NCBI RefSeq assembly: GCF_016711335.1
Contig: NZ_JADJTF010000001.1
Coordinates: 1,922,001-1,986,000, forward strand
Direction: 5' to 3'
Length of the DNA stretch: 64,000 nt
Origin: Thiofilum sp.
GTDB lineage: Bacteria; Pseudomonadota; Gammaproteobacteria; Thiotrichales; Thiotrichaceae
Shown here: positions 53,356-61,987 of the stretch, in pieces
Layout: each line of letters starts with the position of its first letter
Numbering within the stretch: position 1 is the first letter of the stretch
The notes under the pieces: model-generated
Seen by the model: the letters and a program-made list of their open reading frames with translations, nothing else
Told to the model about the DNA's origin: nothing
The model's database searches: none
Made by a program: the position numbers and the translations under genes

Positions 53356-54510
53356 ATGCATTCAGGTACGGAAAGGTGGGCTTTACTGTCCTTATTAGTG
53401 GCGATGCTTTTGGGTGTAGGAGGTATGGCGGCTATTGGCATAAGCCTAATAGTGGGCGAGAACAAGACACCAGAAGTCTTAATGAGTCCCGCCTCTAGTT
53501 CGTCATGGGTCACTTCTACACCTAGTCTTCCTATTGCATCAAGTACACAGACCAATAGCGCTACAGTAGCTAATACCGCTAATGCTACAGCTACTGTGAC
53601 CACTACGCCTAATGCAACGGTAACACCTCCTACTACCCCAGTTGCAATAACTCCTGCTACGACTACACCAATTCAGACTCCAGTAGCTAGTAATACAGTG
53701 GTTAGCCTCTCTCCTGAAGAGGTAGCTCAACAGACCCAAATAGCTACCGATGCTCTATTAGCCTCAGTGCCTAAAGAGCCTATTACTATGAATTATGATC
53801 AGGCACATTATGATCCTATCCACTTTAAGCCTGCTATCGATCAAGCGACTAATGCGGATTGTTTGAAATGCCATCAAGAAGTGCTTACCACTAAAGTTCG
53901 TGATAGCTCGCCAGCGGGATTAAAAAAGGACGCTGTTCTTGCGTGGTATCAAACCCTAGATACTTATCAAGGTGAGCAAATGACCTTTCACCAACGCCAC
54001 CTGACCGCCCCTTTTATTAATAAAGTCGCCAAAATGCGGTGTACTACTTGCCATCAAGGTAATGATCTCCGTGAAGAAACGGGAACAGGTTCAGCAGACG
54101 GACAAGGGAATTTAACAATGCGTAAAATGGTTAGTCCGCAAGTGTGCTTAATGTGTCATGGTCAGTTTCCTAATGAAATTATGGGATTACCCGGACCTTG
54201 GCATCAAAGCGGCGCCACCTTCCAAAATAATTGTTTATTATGCCATGCCACCATTCGCACCACGCGCCATCAAGTCAATTTTTTACATCCTGATGTGATT
54301 GAAAAAGAAGGTGCTGCTAATAGTGATACTTGTTATGGCTGTCATGGTGGACGGGCTTGGTATCGCAATAGTTTTCCTTACCCGCGTCATCCTTGGGCAG
54401 GTAGCGGTAATGTCATCCCTGATTGGGCAAAAGACCGACCTACTGAATCCGATTATCGCTTTGTAATTCAAGGTATGGCTCCATTACCCGCTACTTCAAC
54501 TAAACCCTGA
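53356..54510 (+). CDS. Membrane-anchored pentahaem c-type cytochrome
   Basis: A 384-residue protein with one N-terminal membrane helix (about 8-34) and a long Thr/Ala/Pro-rich linker (~45-120). The periplasmic domain has five CxxCH motifs (CLKCH, CTTCH, CLMCH, CLLCH, CYGCH). Histidines such as MTFHQRHLTAPF may be distal ligands. It probably carries electrons between the quinone pool or periplasmic carriers and the molybdoenzyme encoded next, replacing a DmsC-type anchor, which is missing. GGGAG precedes the ATG. Confidence 0.88.
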   Translation: MHSGTERWALLSLLVAMLLGVGGMAAIGISLIVGENKTPEVLMSPASSSSWVTSTPSLPIASSTQTNSATVANTANATATVTTTPNATVTPPTTPVAITPATTTPIQTPVASNTVVSLSPEEVAQQTQIATDALLASVPKEPITMNYDQAHYDPIHFKPAIDQATNADCLKCHQEVLTTKVRDSSPAGLKKDAVLAWYQTLDTYQGEQMTFHQRHLTAPFINKVAKMRCTTCHQGNDLREETGTGSADGQGNLTMRKMVSPQVCLMCHGQFPNEIMGLPGPWHQSGATFQNNCLLCHATIRTTRHQVNFLHPDVIEKEGAANSDTCYGCHGGRAWYRNSFPYPRHPWAGSGNVIPDWAKDRPTESDYRFVIQGMAPLPATSTKP

Positions 54511-54520
54511 GAAGCCAGCC

Positions 54521-57082
54521 ATGACTATTTTAGATTGGAAAGATAAATTAAAAGCGGCTTTACTAATGGATCGCCGTACCTTTTTAAAGACTTCTGCTTT
54601 AGGTTCTGCTGCGATTGCAGCAGGTGGATTAACGGTAAAACCTAAAGAAGCTCAAGCCTTTGCTTATGCGCCATATCCTCGTGATGATGATTTAACTACA
54701 GTAGTCACCAGTTGTGCTCACAATTGTGGTTCACGGCATATGCTCGTGGCGCATAAAAAAGGCGATGTGATTGTGCGTCTCTCTACCGATGATGGGCGCT
54801 ATCAAAAAGGCGGTGAGGTTGGTAAGGACACCTTTGAGGAGCCGCAAATTCGTGCCTGTTTACGTGGGCGTTCTTATCGAGCACGGCTTTATTCTCAGGA
54901 GCGTTTACTTTACCCCATGATGCGAGTGGGTCAGCGTGGGGAAGGAAAGTTTAAGCGTGCTTCATGGGATACAGCGTTGGATTTTGTAGCGGGTAAGATG
55001 GAGGAGCTGAAGGCTAAATATGGTCCAACTGCGCTGCTTGATCAATCTTATGCCGGAGCTTCTTATGGGGTACTGCATAAATCGGATCAAATTGAAGGTT
55101 TATTAGGACGCTTTTTGGGCATGTATGGTTGCCGTACTAGCTCATGGTCGGTTCCTTCCTATGAGGGTACAAAGTTTAGCTCGCGCATTACCTTTGGCAC
55201 GATTGAAGATGGTAATGAGGACGATGCGTTTGCCCATTCTAAGCTCATTATTATGTGGGGCTGGAATCCGGCTTATACCTTTCATGGCGGTAATACCTTT
55301 TATTACATGCGCATGGCTAAGCAAAAAGGCTGTAAGTTTGTTTTAGTTGATCCCCAATATACTGATTCAGCCGCTGCGTATGATGCGTGGTGGATACCGA
55401 TTCGCCCTAATACCGATGCAGCAATGATGGCAGGTATGGCACATTATATCTTCACGAATAATCTGCATAATCAAGAATTTATTAATAAATTTGTGCAGGG
55501 TATGGATGAAGGCACTATGCCAGACTGGGCAAAGGGTAAAGAGAATTTTAAAGATTATATTTTAGGTAAATACGATAACACTCCCAAAACCCCCGAATGG
55601 GCTTCTGCTATTTGTGGCGTATCGCCTGAAGATATTAAAAAGCTCGCTGCTCTCTACGCTAATACTAAACCTGCGGCACTAAAAGCGTCATGGGCTCCCG
55701 GTCGTAATGCTTATGGTGAGCAGTACAATCGTATGGCAGCGGCTTTGCAGGCTATGACGGGAAATATTGGCGTACTAGGCGGTTGTTCTGAAGGGATTGG
55801 TAAAGCATGGCATGCTGAAGGGGTGGCCTATCCTTATGATGAATTTGCCAATGTGTTTTATGAATCGATTAAATCAGATCGTTGGGCGCATTGTGTCCTC
55901 AACTACCCCAATGTGAAGCGCGAAGAGATTGGTTTATGGCCAGGTGGACAAGCAGGGGATGGAGTGATCCCCAATATTCGCGGTATTTTCTGGCAAGGTT
56001 CGGATTGGTTTAATCAATTAACCAACATTAATAAAGAAATCGAAGCCATGAAAAAATTGGAGCTAGTGGTGTGTAATGATTCCACTATTACTCCATCGGG
56101 TTTATATGCCGATGTACTGCTACCCGTATCCACTCACTTTGAGCGTCATGATGTAGCCTTACCTTGGTATAAAGGTCACTATTATATTCACCGCCCTAAA
56201 GTCATTGAGCCAATGGGTGAAAGTAAAACCGATTTTCAAATTTATACCGAGCTTGCATGGCGCTTAGGGGGTGAGCCGTTTGGACGACGTTATAACCCTA
56301 AAGCTAATCGTGATTATTTTCAAAATCCTGATGAAGTCGATGAAACCTATCTACGTGAATGGTGGGAGCATAAAGTTATGGTACATCAGCACGTTGACAT
56401 GTCTTGGGAGGAGTTTAAACAACATGGTGTGTATAAATTCATTCTGCCTCGCCCCCATGTAGCCTTCCAAGACAATGTAGAAAAAGGCACACCTTGGCCC
56501 ACTGCTTCCGGCAAGATTGAAATTTTTTCTGGTCAACTAGCTCAATATGATGACTGGACTAAGACGGCCTATGGTTATGAAATTCCGGCGATTCCTAAAT
56601 GGGTTGAGCCTTGGGAATACTTAGGCGCTAAGGATAAAGTAGAGCGACATCCTTTCCATTTAATTTCTCCCCATCCGCGTTGGCGTACTCACTCGATTTT
56701 TAACAATATTGGTTGGTTACGTGAGACTTACTCTCAAGAAGTCACTATTAATGCCTCTGATGCTAAAAAGCTAGGCATTAAAACGGGTGATACGGTGGAG
56801 GTGTTTAATGATCGCGGTCGAGTGGTTGTGCCTGCTTATGTGACGGAGCGTTGTATGCCCGGAGTATTAGTGATCCATGAGGGGGCTTGGTTGGATTTAG
56901 ATGAGAATGGAATTGATCGTGCAGGAAATCCAGACTTTTTAACCCTAGATAATCCTAGTCCAGCGGGGGCGTTTGCCTATAACACCGTGCTCGCCAGCAT
57001 TAAGAAAACCGATTTATCTCATAAACCCGGTTGGGATCAATTAGCGACTTCGCGTAGCCACGTATTTCGGCGCGATCTTTAA
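54521..57082 (+). CDS. Tat-exported DmsA-like molybdopterin oxidoreductase, catalytic subunit
   Basis: An 853-residue DMSO-reductase-family enzyme with a twin-arginine signal (DRRTFLKTS, residues 17-25). The N-terminal cluster site reads C65-x3-C69-x3-H73...C113, where E. coli DmsA has Cys at the third position. RACLRGRS, GEGKFKRASWDTALD and GEQYNRMAAALQAMTGNIGVLGG are DmsA-like. The Mo-ligand serine is probably in SVPSYEGTKF. Substrates of relatives include DMSO, TMAO and methionine sulfoxide; the true one is unknown. Followed by its Fe-S subunit and TorD chaperone. Confidence 0.88.
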   Translation: MTILDWKDKLKAALLMDRRTFLKTSALGSAAIAAGGLTVKPKEAQAFAYAPYPRDDDLTTVVTSCAHNCGSRHMLVAHKKGDVIVRLSTDDGRYQKGGEVGKDTFEEPQIRACLRGRSYRARLYSQERLLYPMMRVGQRGEGKFKRASWDTALDFVAGKMEELKAKYGPTALLDQSYAGASYGVLHKSDQIEGLLGRFLGMYGCRTSSWSVPSYEGTKFSSRITFGTIEDGNEDDAFAHSKLIIMWGWNPAYTFHGGNTFYYMRMAKQKGCKFVLVDPQYTDSAAAYDAWWIPIRPNTDAAMMAGMAHYIFTNNLHNQEFINKFVQGMDEGTMPDWAKGKENFKDYILGKYDNTPKTPEWASAICGVSPEDIKKLAALYANTKPAALKASWAPGRNAYGEQYNRMAAALQAMTGNIGVLGGCSEGIGKAWHAEGVAYPYDEFANVFYESIKSDRWAHCVLNYPNVKREEIGLWPGGQAGDGVIPNIRGIFWQGSDWFNQLTNINKEIEAMKKLELVVCNDSTITPSGLYADVLLPVSTHFERHDVALPWYKGHYYIHRPKVIEPMGESKTDFQIYTELAWRLGGEPFGRRYNPKANRDYFQNPDEVDETYLREWWEHKVMVHQHVDMSWEEFKQHGVYKFILPRPHVAFQDNVEKGTPWPTASGKIEIFSGQLAQYDDWTKTAYGYEIPAIPKWVEPWEYLGAKDKVERHPFHLISPHPRWRTHSIFNNIGWLRETYSQEVTINASDAKKLGIKTGDTVEVFNDRGRVVVPAYVTERCMPGVLVIHEGAWLDLDENGIDRAGNPDFLTLDNPSPAGAFAYNTVLASIKKTDLSHKPGWDQLATSRSHVFRRDL

Positions 57083-57094
57083 GGGAGAATGATC

Positions 57095-57853
57095 ATGGCA
57101 AATGAAGTAGTTAAAGATCAAGGCGCTATTAAAGAAGCTATCGTCCGGCGCAAAAAGGAGGTGTATACGCCTGTCAAGCCTGCTCAACAATTTGGCTTTA
57201 TTCATAATAATGTCGATTGTATTGGGTGTCGTGCCTGCGAAATTGCGTGCAAGGACAAAAATGGCTTGCCTCCCGGTCCGCGTTTTCGGCGGGTAATGTA
57301 TGTGGAAGGTGGGACTTATCCGCAGGTGTATGCGTATAAGGTCAATATGTCCTGCAACCATTGTGCCGAGCCTGCGTGCTTACCGACTTGCCCCACAGGT
57401 GCGATCTATAAGCGTGAAAAAGATGGGATTGTGGATATTGATTCCAGCCTTTGCATTGGTTGCCGTCGGTGTGAGGCGGCTTGCCCATTTGGTGCGCCTC
57501 AATTTATCCCTGAACAGAATATTGTGTCTAAATGCAATATGTGTGTGGATGAGATTGATGCAGGGCGTAAACCGTATTGTGTGCAAGCCTGTATGATGCG
57601 GGTATTGGATATTGGTCCAATTGACCAATTACGTAATGGTACTTATGCGACGAAAGCGCGTGCCGAGCATGAGACTGTAGTCGGACAAGTGAAAGGTATG
57701 GCTGATCCAGAGTTGACCCATCCCTCGATTGTGTTTGTAGCACACAGCCAAGGTATAGTGCAGGGTACTGCACCACTAGGTAATGCACCTACGACACCTA
57801 AAGCAACCCCTGTTACTCCTGCCATACCTACCGTAGGTAAAACTAATGGTTAA
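57095..57853 (+). CDS. DmsB-like 4x[4Fe-4S] electron-transfer subunit
   Basis: A 252-residue protein with the four cysteine clusters of DmsB/NrfC-type subunits: CIGCRACEIAC, CNHCAEPACLPTC, CIGCRRCEAACPFG and CNMCVDEIDAGRKPYC. It ferries electrons between the cytochrome/quinol side and the molybdenum subunit and is co-exported with it. ATG at 57089 is too close to GGGAG; ATG at 57095 is correctly spaced and chosen. The C-terminus has an extra Pro/Thr tail. It overlaps torD. Confidence 0.93.
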   Translation: MANEVVKDQGAIKEAIVRRKKEVYTPVKPAQQFGFIHNNVDCIGCRACEIACKDKNGLPPGPRFRRVMYVEGGTYPQVYAYKVNMSCNHCAEPACLPTCPTGAIYKREKDGIVDIDSSLCIGCRRCEAACPFGAPQFIPEQNIVSKCNMCVDEIDAGRKPYCVQACMMRVLDIGPIDQLRNGTYATKARAEHETVVGQVKGMADPELTHPSIVFVAHSQGIVQGTAPLGNAPTTPKATPVTPAIPTVGKTNG

Positions 57854-58619
57854 TCATTTAGAGGATGAGTGGGTACAGGGGCAGTTTTGTCAGGTGGTAG
57901 CCACTGATTTACGCCTATTAGCTGATTTGCATGCTAGTGAATTAACACCTGAAAGCATGTCGGAGTTACGAGCCATCGGCTTCCCTGAGTTATTGGCTTT
58001 AAGCAGCTATGATCATGCCTTGATTTTAGCAATGCAGCAATTAAGTGCCAGTATTGACGCATGGCCGATACCCACTCCCGACCATGTAGTGGATGATTTG
58101 GCTGCTGATTTTGCGGATATTTATCTTAACGGTAGTTTACATGGTTTACCCAATGAGTCGGTTTGGTTAGATGATGAGGAGCTGACCTGTCAACAACCGA
58201 TGTTTGAGGTGCGTGAATGGTATGCGCGTCATCATTTAGCAGTTCCGAACTGGCGTAAATTACCGGATGATCACTTAGTCAATGAATTGCTATTTATAGC
58301 GTACTTACTGGATAAAGTGGCGTCAGATCAAGACAGTGATGTATTGGCTGAAATCGCTCAATTTATGGATGAGCATTTACTGCGCTGGTTATTGCCTTTT
58401 GGCAAACGGGTAGCCGCTCGGTGCGCTACCCCTTTTTATGGCACATTAGCGCTAGTGACGGCTTTATATGCCGAGCAATTACGAGAGCTGATTGCCATGA
58501 TTTTAGGGAGTGCTCGCCCTAGTCATGAAGAGCAAGAGTTACGCTTACGAGCGCAAGCATTAGCCGCTAGTGAGGTCCAACCCTTACGCTACTATCCGGG
58601 TAGCGCCCCCAGTTGGTAA
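57846..58619 (+). CDS. TorD/DmsD-family molybdoenzyme chaperone
   Basis: A 257-residue all-helical cytoplasmic chaperone that binds the Tat signal of the apo-enzyme and aids cofactor insertion. Diagnostic segment: LPNESVWLDDEELTCQQPMF, then EVREWYARHHLAVPN, DDHLVNELLFIAYLL. It starts within the last codons of the dmsB-like gene (8-bp overlap), so is translationally coupled. The partner is evidently the molybdoenzyme two genes upstream. Confidence 0.9.
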   Translation: MVNHLEDEWVQGQFCQVVATDLRLLADLHASELTPESMSELRAIGFPELLALSSYDHALILAMQQLSASIDAWPIPTPDHVVDDLAADFADIYLNGSLHGLPNESVWLDDEELTCQQPMFEVREWYARHHLAVPNWRKLPDDHLVNELLFIAYLLDKVASDQDSDVLAEIAQFMDEHLLRWLLPFGKRVAARCATPFYGTLALVTALYAEQLRELIAMILGSARPSHEEQELRLRAQALAASEVQPLRYYPGSAPSW

Positions 58620-58629
58620 GGATAGTCTC

Positions 58630-59703
58630 ATGGTGTCATTGACTTGGTTGCGACAGCTTCAATCTGAATGGCACATTCCCGATATTATCCCTGAGCGTTG
58701 TGTGCATCAGCATTGTGAAATAGCCCAATGTACCCGCTGTGTTGATAGCTGTCCCTTATCGGCTTGGAGCTTAGATAAAAGTGGGCTAAAGCTTAATGTG
58801 GCGACTTGTGATAGCTGTGGGTTATGTGTAGCGGCTTGTCCACAACAAGCATTAGCACAAGCTCAATACCCGCTACTAGGTTTAATCAATCAGCATAAAT
58901 CATTAATAACCTATTGTGAGCGTTATGAGGGTTTTAAAGCAGGTAAGGGACTCGTTCCTTGCCTGCATGCTTTAAGTTTGAGCACATTAGCGCATTACTA
59001 TCACCTAGGTTATCGGCACTTATATGTTTTAAGCGGTGCGTGTGAAGCGTGTCAGCGTTTCGGCAAGACGCCTACTTTGCAGCAAAATGTTAATACCTTG
59101 AATCAATTGCTAGAAAGTCGGCAGAGTGAGCCTATCCAGCTTCAACTAATCGATCATAAAACACTCAAATCCTACCGTAAGCAACTAGAGTCTGTGCAAG
59201 CTGATCAGGCTGCTATTAGTCGTCGCCAGTTTTTTCGTCAAGCCGTGAGTGTAGTGGTGGAAACGGTAGAACAAGGTGAGCTACCTTCGGAAACCTTGAG
59301 TGCTGCGGTGATCTCTTGGGTAGAACTACTGCCTAATAATGCACTCAAGGGAGTTCTTTTCCCCTATGTACCTCGTATTGAAGCGCAGCGCTGTAATGGC
59401 TGTGATGCGTGTGTGAGATTGTGCCCACAACAAGCTATCACACTCCATAAAGAGTCAGATAGCTTAGCCTATGAAATGAAGGCAGAGCGCTGTACTGATT
59501 GTGGACTTTGTGTACAAGTATGTGATCAGGGGGCGATAAGGTTAGAGTACTTACAACCAGCGCCTGAAAATACTCTCTTACAGACTAACTATTGCAAGGC
59601 TTGTGGCAGTCCCTTTCATTATCCTGCCGATCAAACCGAGCAGGATTATTGCCGGATTTGTGCTAAGAAAAATCATCATCGCCTATTATTTCAAGTGTAT
59701 TAG
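58630..59703 (+). CDS. Polyferredoxin-like 4Fe-4S protein with terminal zinc-ribbon-like motif
   Basis: A 357-residue cytoplasmic protein. An N-terminal two-cluster ferredoxin has CEIAQCTRCVDSCP and CDSCGLCVAACP. A Cys-containing middle (YCERYEGF; GACEACQRFG) resembles NapF/HdrA-linked modules, and a second ferredoxin has CNGCDACVRLCP and CTDCGLCVQVCD. It ends with CKACG...YCRICAKK. ATG at 58630 with AAGGAT upstream replaces a longer frame that starts inside torD. It may supply electrons for maturation, as NapF does. Its stop codon lies inside the 9-bp target duplication of the IS4-type element. Confidence 0.82.
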   Translation: MVSLTWLRQLQSEWHIPDIIPERCVHQHCEIAQCTRCVDSCPLSAWSLDKSGLKLNVATCDSCGLCVAACPQQALAQAQYPLLGLINQHKSLITYCERYEGFKAGKGLVPCLHALSLSTLAHYYHLGYRHLYVLSGACEACQRFGKTPTLQQNVNTLNQLLESRQSEPIQLQLIDHKTLKSYRKQLESVQADQAAISRRQFFRQAVSVVVETVEQGELPSETLSAAVISWVELLPNNALKGVLFPYVPRIEAQRCNGCDACVRLCPQQAITLHKESDSLAYEMKAERCTDCGLCVQVCDQGAIRLEYLQPAPENTLLQTNYCKACGSPFHYPADQTEQDYCRICAKKNHHRLLFQVY

Positions 59704-60972
59704 CTCTGTACACGACAATTCGCTTAACTCATTGAATCTTTTTCAAAAGAAAATCGCCTGAGTTTCATCCGTCCATCCTCGATCGCCATGAATTGTGGTG
59801 GACAAAGGAACAGAAGCAGCAGCCTAAGCCTATCCACTTTTTCCCGTACCCTTCCATTCAATAAATCGGTCAAGTAGTCCAAGCCGTAACGGAAGACACT
59901 TTGCTCTTTGCGTCCATGTTTTTCGTCTTCAAAGGCTTGACGGCTTTTTCCTTCCATTCGCCGACTTTGTGCGCCCAACAGAAGCCAATGGCAAGCAACG
60001 CCATCATCTTTTTGATGCGAGGGGTTTGGTGAAGTGAGTGGCTTCCATGTGAAAACCACGCCCTTTCAAGCATTGGAACAGGTTTTCAATTTCCCAACGT
60101 AGCCGATAAGTGCCAATGGGATCAGCCGTGTAGTGGTTGCTGGCGATAATCAACAACTCACCACTGGGCAGCTTTGAGCCACTGAGCCAAACCCATTCCC
60201 CGCTAACGTCGCGACGGTGACGGAGAACGCGCCGTTTACCCGGCTTGAGGTTGGCAAACAGCGAGCGGACATGCGCCTCTTTTTTGTGTTTGTCGGTCAT
60301 CAACTGATTACCCTTGATACGAATCAAGTAGGGAATCTCTTTGGAAGACAACCACTTCCACCATTGACCACCAATAAACTCACGGTCAGCCAACACACCC
60401 AAGATGTTGTTGCGCCCGAATTGGCTGATAAATCGTTGCAGCAGGGCAATACGTTCACGTTGGTTAGAATTACCGCGTTTGTTCAACACCATCCAGTAAA
60501 CGGGGATAGCCGCACCTTGGTAAACAACCGCCAAAGTCAGGAGATTGAGGTTGGATTTGCCCCATTTCCAGTTGGTTCTGTCGAGTGTGAGGTAGTATTG
60601 TTGACCACTAAAGGCGAACATTCCCATAAGAAAATGGGCAATGTCATTGTAATTAAAGAACACTTGGCTAAAAAAGCGTTGCATCCGTCGATAGCGGGAA
60701 CCAATGTCGGTGTCAGAATCTATGTGTACCGCCAACAACGCCAAATTCATTTGTCGCGCACTCAGCAAGGCCTGCAGCATTCCCACAAAACAATCCAAAC
60801 GGGGCTTGCCCCAACTCAAGTGGGCTTTTAAACTGTCACGTAGTCCATCGCTCAGATCCATTTTGCTCTCCTGTGTGGTAACTAGAGAGTAAAACATAGG
60901 AGCGGTGGACTTTCACCATCTCCATGACAAACATGCTAAATCAATAAGTTAGTGGTTTTGTCGTGTACAGAG
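59704..60972. mobile_element. IS4-family insertion sequence, 1269 bp, with 9-bp target duplication
   Basis: The ends carry a perfect 15-bp inverted repeat (CTCTGTACACGACAA / TTGTCGTGTACAGAG), with further matches inward. It is flanked by the direct repeat GTGTATTAG (59695-59703 and 60973-60981). The left copy contains the stop codon of the ferredoxin gene. The single transposase gene on the minus strand has two frameshifts, so the copy looks inactive although its ends are intact. Confidence 0.92.
59724..60861 (-). pseudogene. IS4-family DDE transposase, frameshifted
   Basis: The main frame (start ATG 60861 with GGAGAG) encodes the DDE core: first Asp in YLTLDRTNWKWG, second in GVLADREF, and the Y...R...IE...K signature in YRLRWEIENLFQCLKGRGF with the Glu. 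After EATHFTKP (~60020) the reading continues in a second frame (RIKKMMALLAIGFCWAHKVG). Near KTKKHGRKEQSVFRYG (~59925) it passes to a third. Two indels therefore split a protein of ~375 residues. Confidence 0.88.
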
Positions 60973-61025
60973 GTGTATTAGGCTCAATGTCTGCGCAAAT
61001 CCATAGCTAAGAATTTGGCACGAAA

Positions 61026-61047
61026 GGGTAGACACTTAGGTCTACCC
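61026..61047 (-). terminator. Possible terminator after the lipoprotein gene
   Basis: GGGTAGAC-acttag-GTCTACCC forms an 8-bp stem about 20 bp beyond the lipoprotein stop. On the minus strand it is followed only by TTTCG, so termination is plausible but weakly supported. Confidence 0.4.
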
Positions 61048-61066
61048 CTACAGTACGGATAGGTTT

Positions 61067-61807
61067 TTAAGGCTTGCAATAATCAGCAGTGGTTTTAACC
61101 GATTTCACTTCTACCTTTGCGCCTTTATTAATCACAAACTCACTAAAGCCAATCGGATTATTCGGCTTACCCCAATCATAGGTATAACCTAAACGCGTCC
61201 AAGGATAGCCTTTGTCACCATACGAACTATCCTTAAGCGAGTTAAACCACTTAATATAGGCGGGGCTTAAGGTGTAATTGCGATTAGGGGGGCGGAACTC
61301 TAGTTCGGCTACCGTATCAGTGATTTCAGGATCAGGCGCGGGGCGGAATAAATCAACCGGATTCACCCAAAACTCAACAAATTTAGTCTTATTACCATCG
61401 GGCGGTAAGCCTAATGCCTGCTTGAGACGTAGATCAACATTCGCTATACCTTTACAAAAGTTTTGCAATTCCGGTACAGCAGTTACCCAGACTTCACGCG
61501 TGATCGGAATGGTTTTGCCTATGTCTTTATCGTAACCATCGTAGTTAGTCCACGTCACCATCAGCACTTTATCGGGCGTTTTAGCCGCCTTTTTCCAAGT
61601 GATTGCTGAGTTATACGGGGTGATAGCAATCAAATTAGAACTAATGCGTGCAGGGTCACTACGTGCAGCATCTTTGACCGCTTTCAGATAAGCCGTTTGT
61701 AGATTAGCCGCATCCGTAGAGGTGTCTGTAGGTGGGGTGGTGGCACAAGCGCTAAGTAATCCAGCCAATAGCAGTATACTACTGGTTTTCAAGTAGTTAT
61801 TGAGCAT
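61067..61807 (-). CDS. Putative lipoprotein of unknown function
   Basis: A 246-residue exported protein with a lipobox LLSACA. The mature part contains LMVTWTNYDGYDKDIGK, EVWVTAVPELQNFC, LKQALGLPPDGNKTKFVEFWVNP and LRPAPDPEI-like PAPDPEITDTVAELEF, a pattern seen in uncharacterised proteobacterial proteins. A truncated paralogue lies at 47637-47808. It lost any transcriptional link with the ferredoxin operon when the IS element inserted (opposite strand in any case). Function unknown. Confidence 0.7.
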   Translation of the reverse strand: MLNNYLKTSSILLLAGLLSACATTPPTDTSTDAANLQTAYLKAVKDAARSDPARISSNLIAITPYNSAITWKKAAKTPDKVLMVTWTNYDGYDKDIGKTIPITREVWVTAVPELQNFCKGIANVDLRLKQALGLPPDGNKTKFVEFWVNPVDLFRPAPDPEITDTVAELEFRPPNRNYTLSPAYIKWFNSLKDSSYGDKGYPWTRLGYTYDWGKPNNPIGFSEFVINKGAKVEVKSVKTTADYCKP

Positions 61808-61987
61808 ATAAAACCTTTGAGGTCAGAGGGTTACAGGAAGATTCGCAAGTTGCTGATGAAATAGTAACCTATAACCAACTGAATGCAAGGCTAAAATGCA
61901 GCTAATGAGGCTGCAAGTGCAGTGAGGGCAAGCTTAGTGCTGTAGGCTAAGCCCGATAGAGCTTAGCCACCGAGGAATGTTAAGTGC

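Noticed and set aside
60004..60897. Transposase frame taken as an intact gene
   Set aside because: The C-terminal part continues in two other frames (RIKKMMALLAIGFCWAHKVG; KHGRKEQSVFRYG), showing frameshifts.
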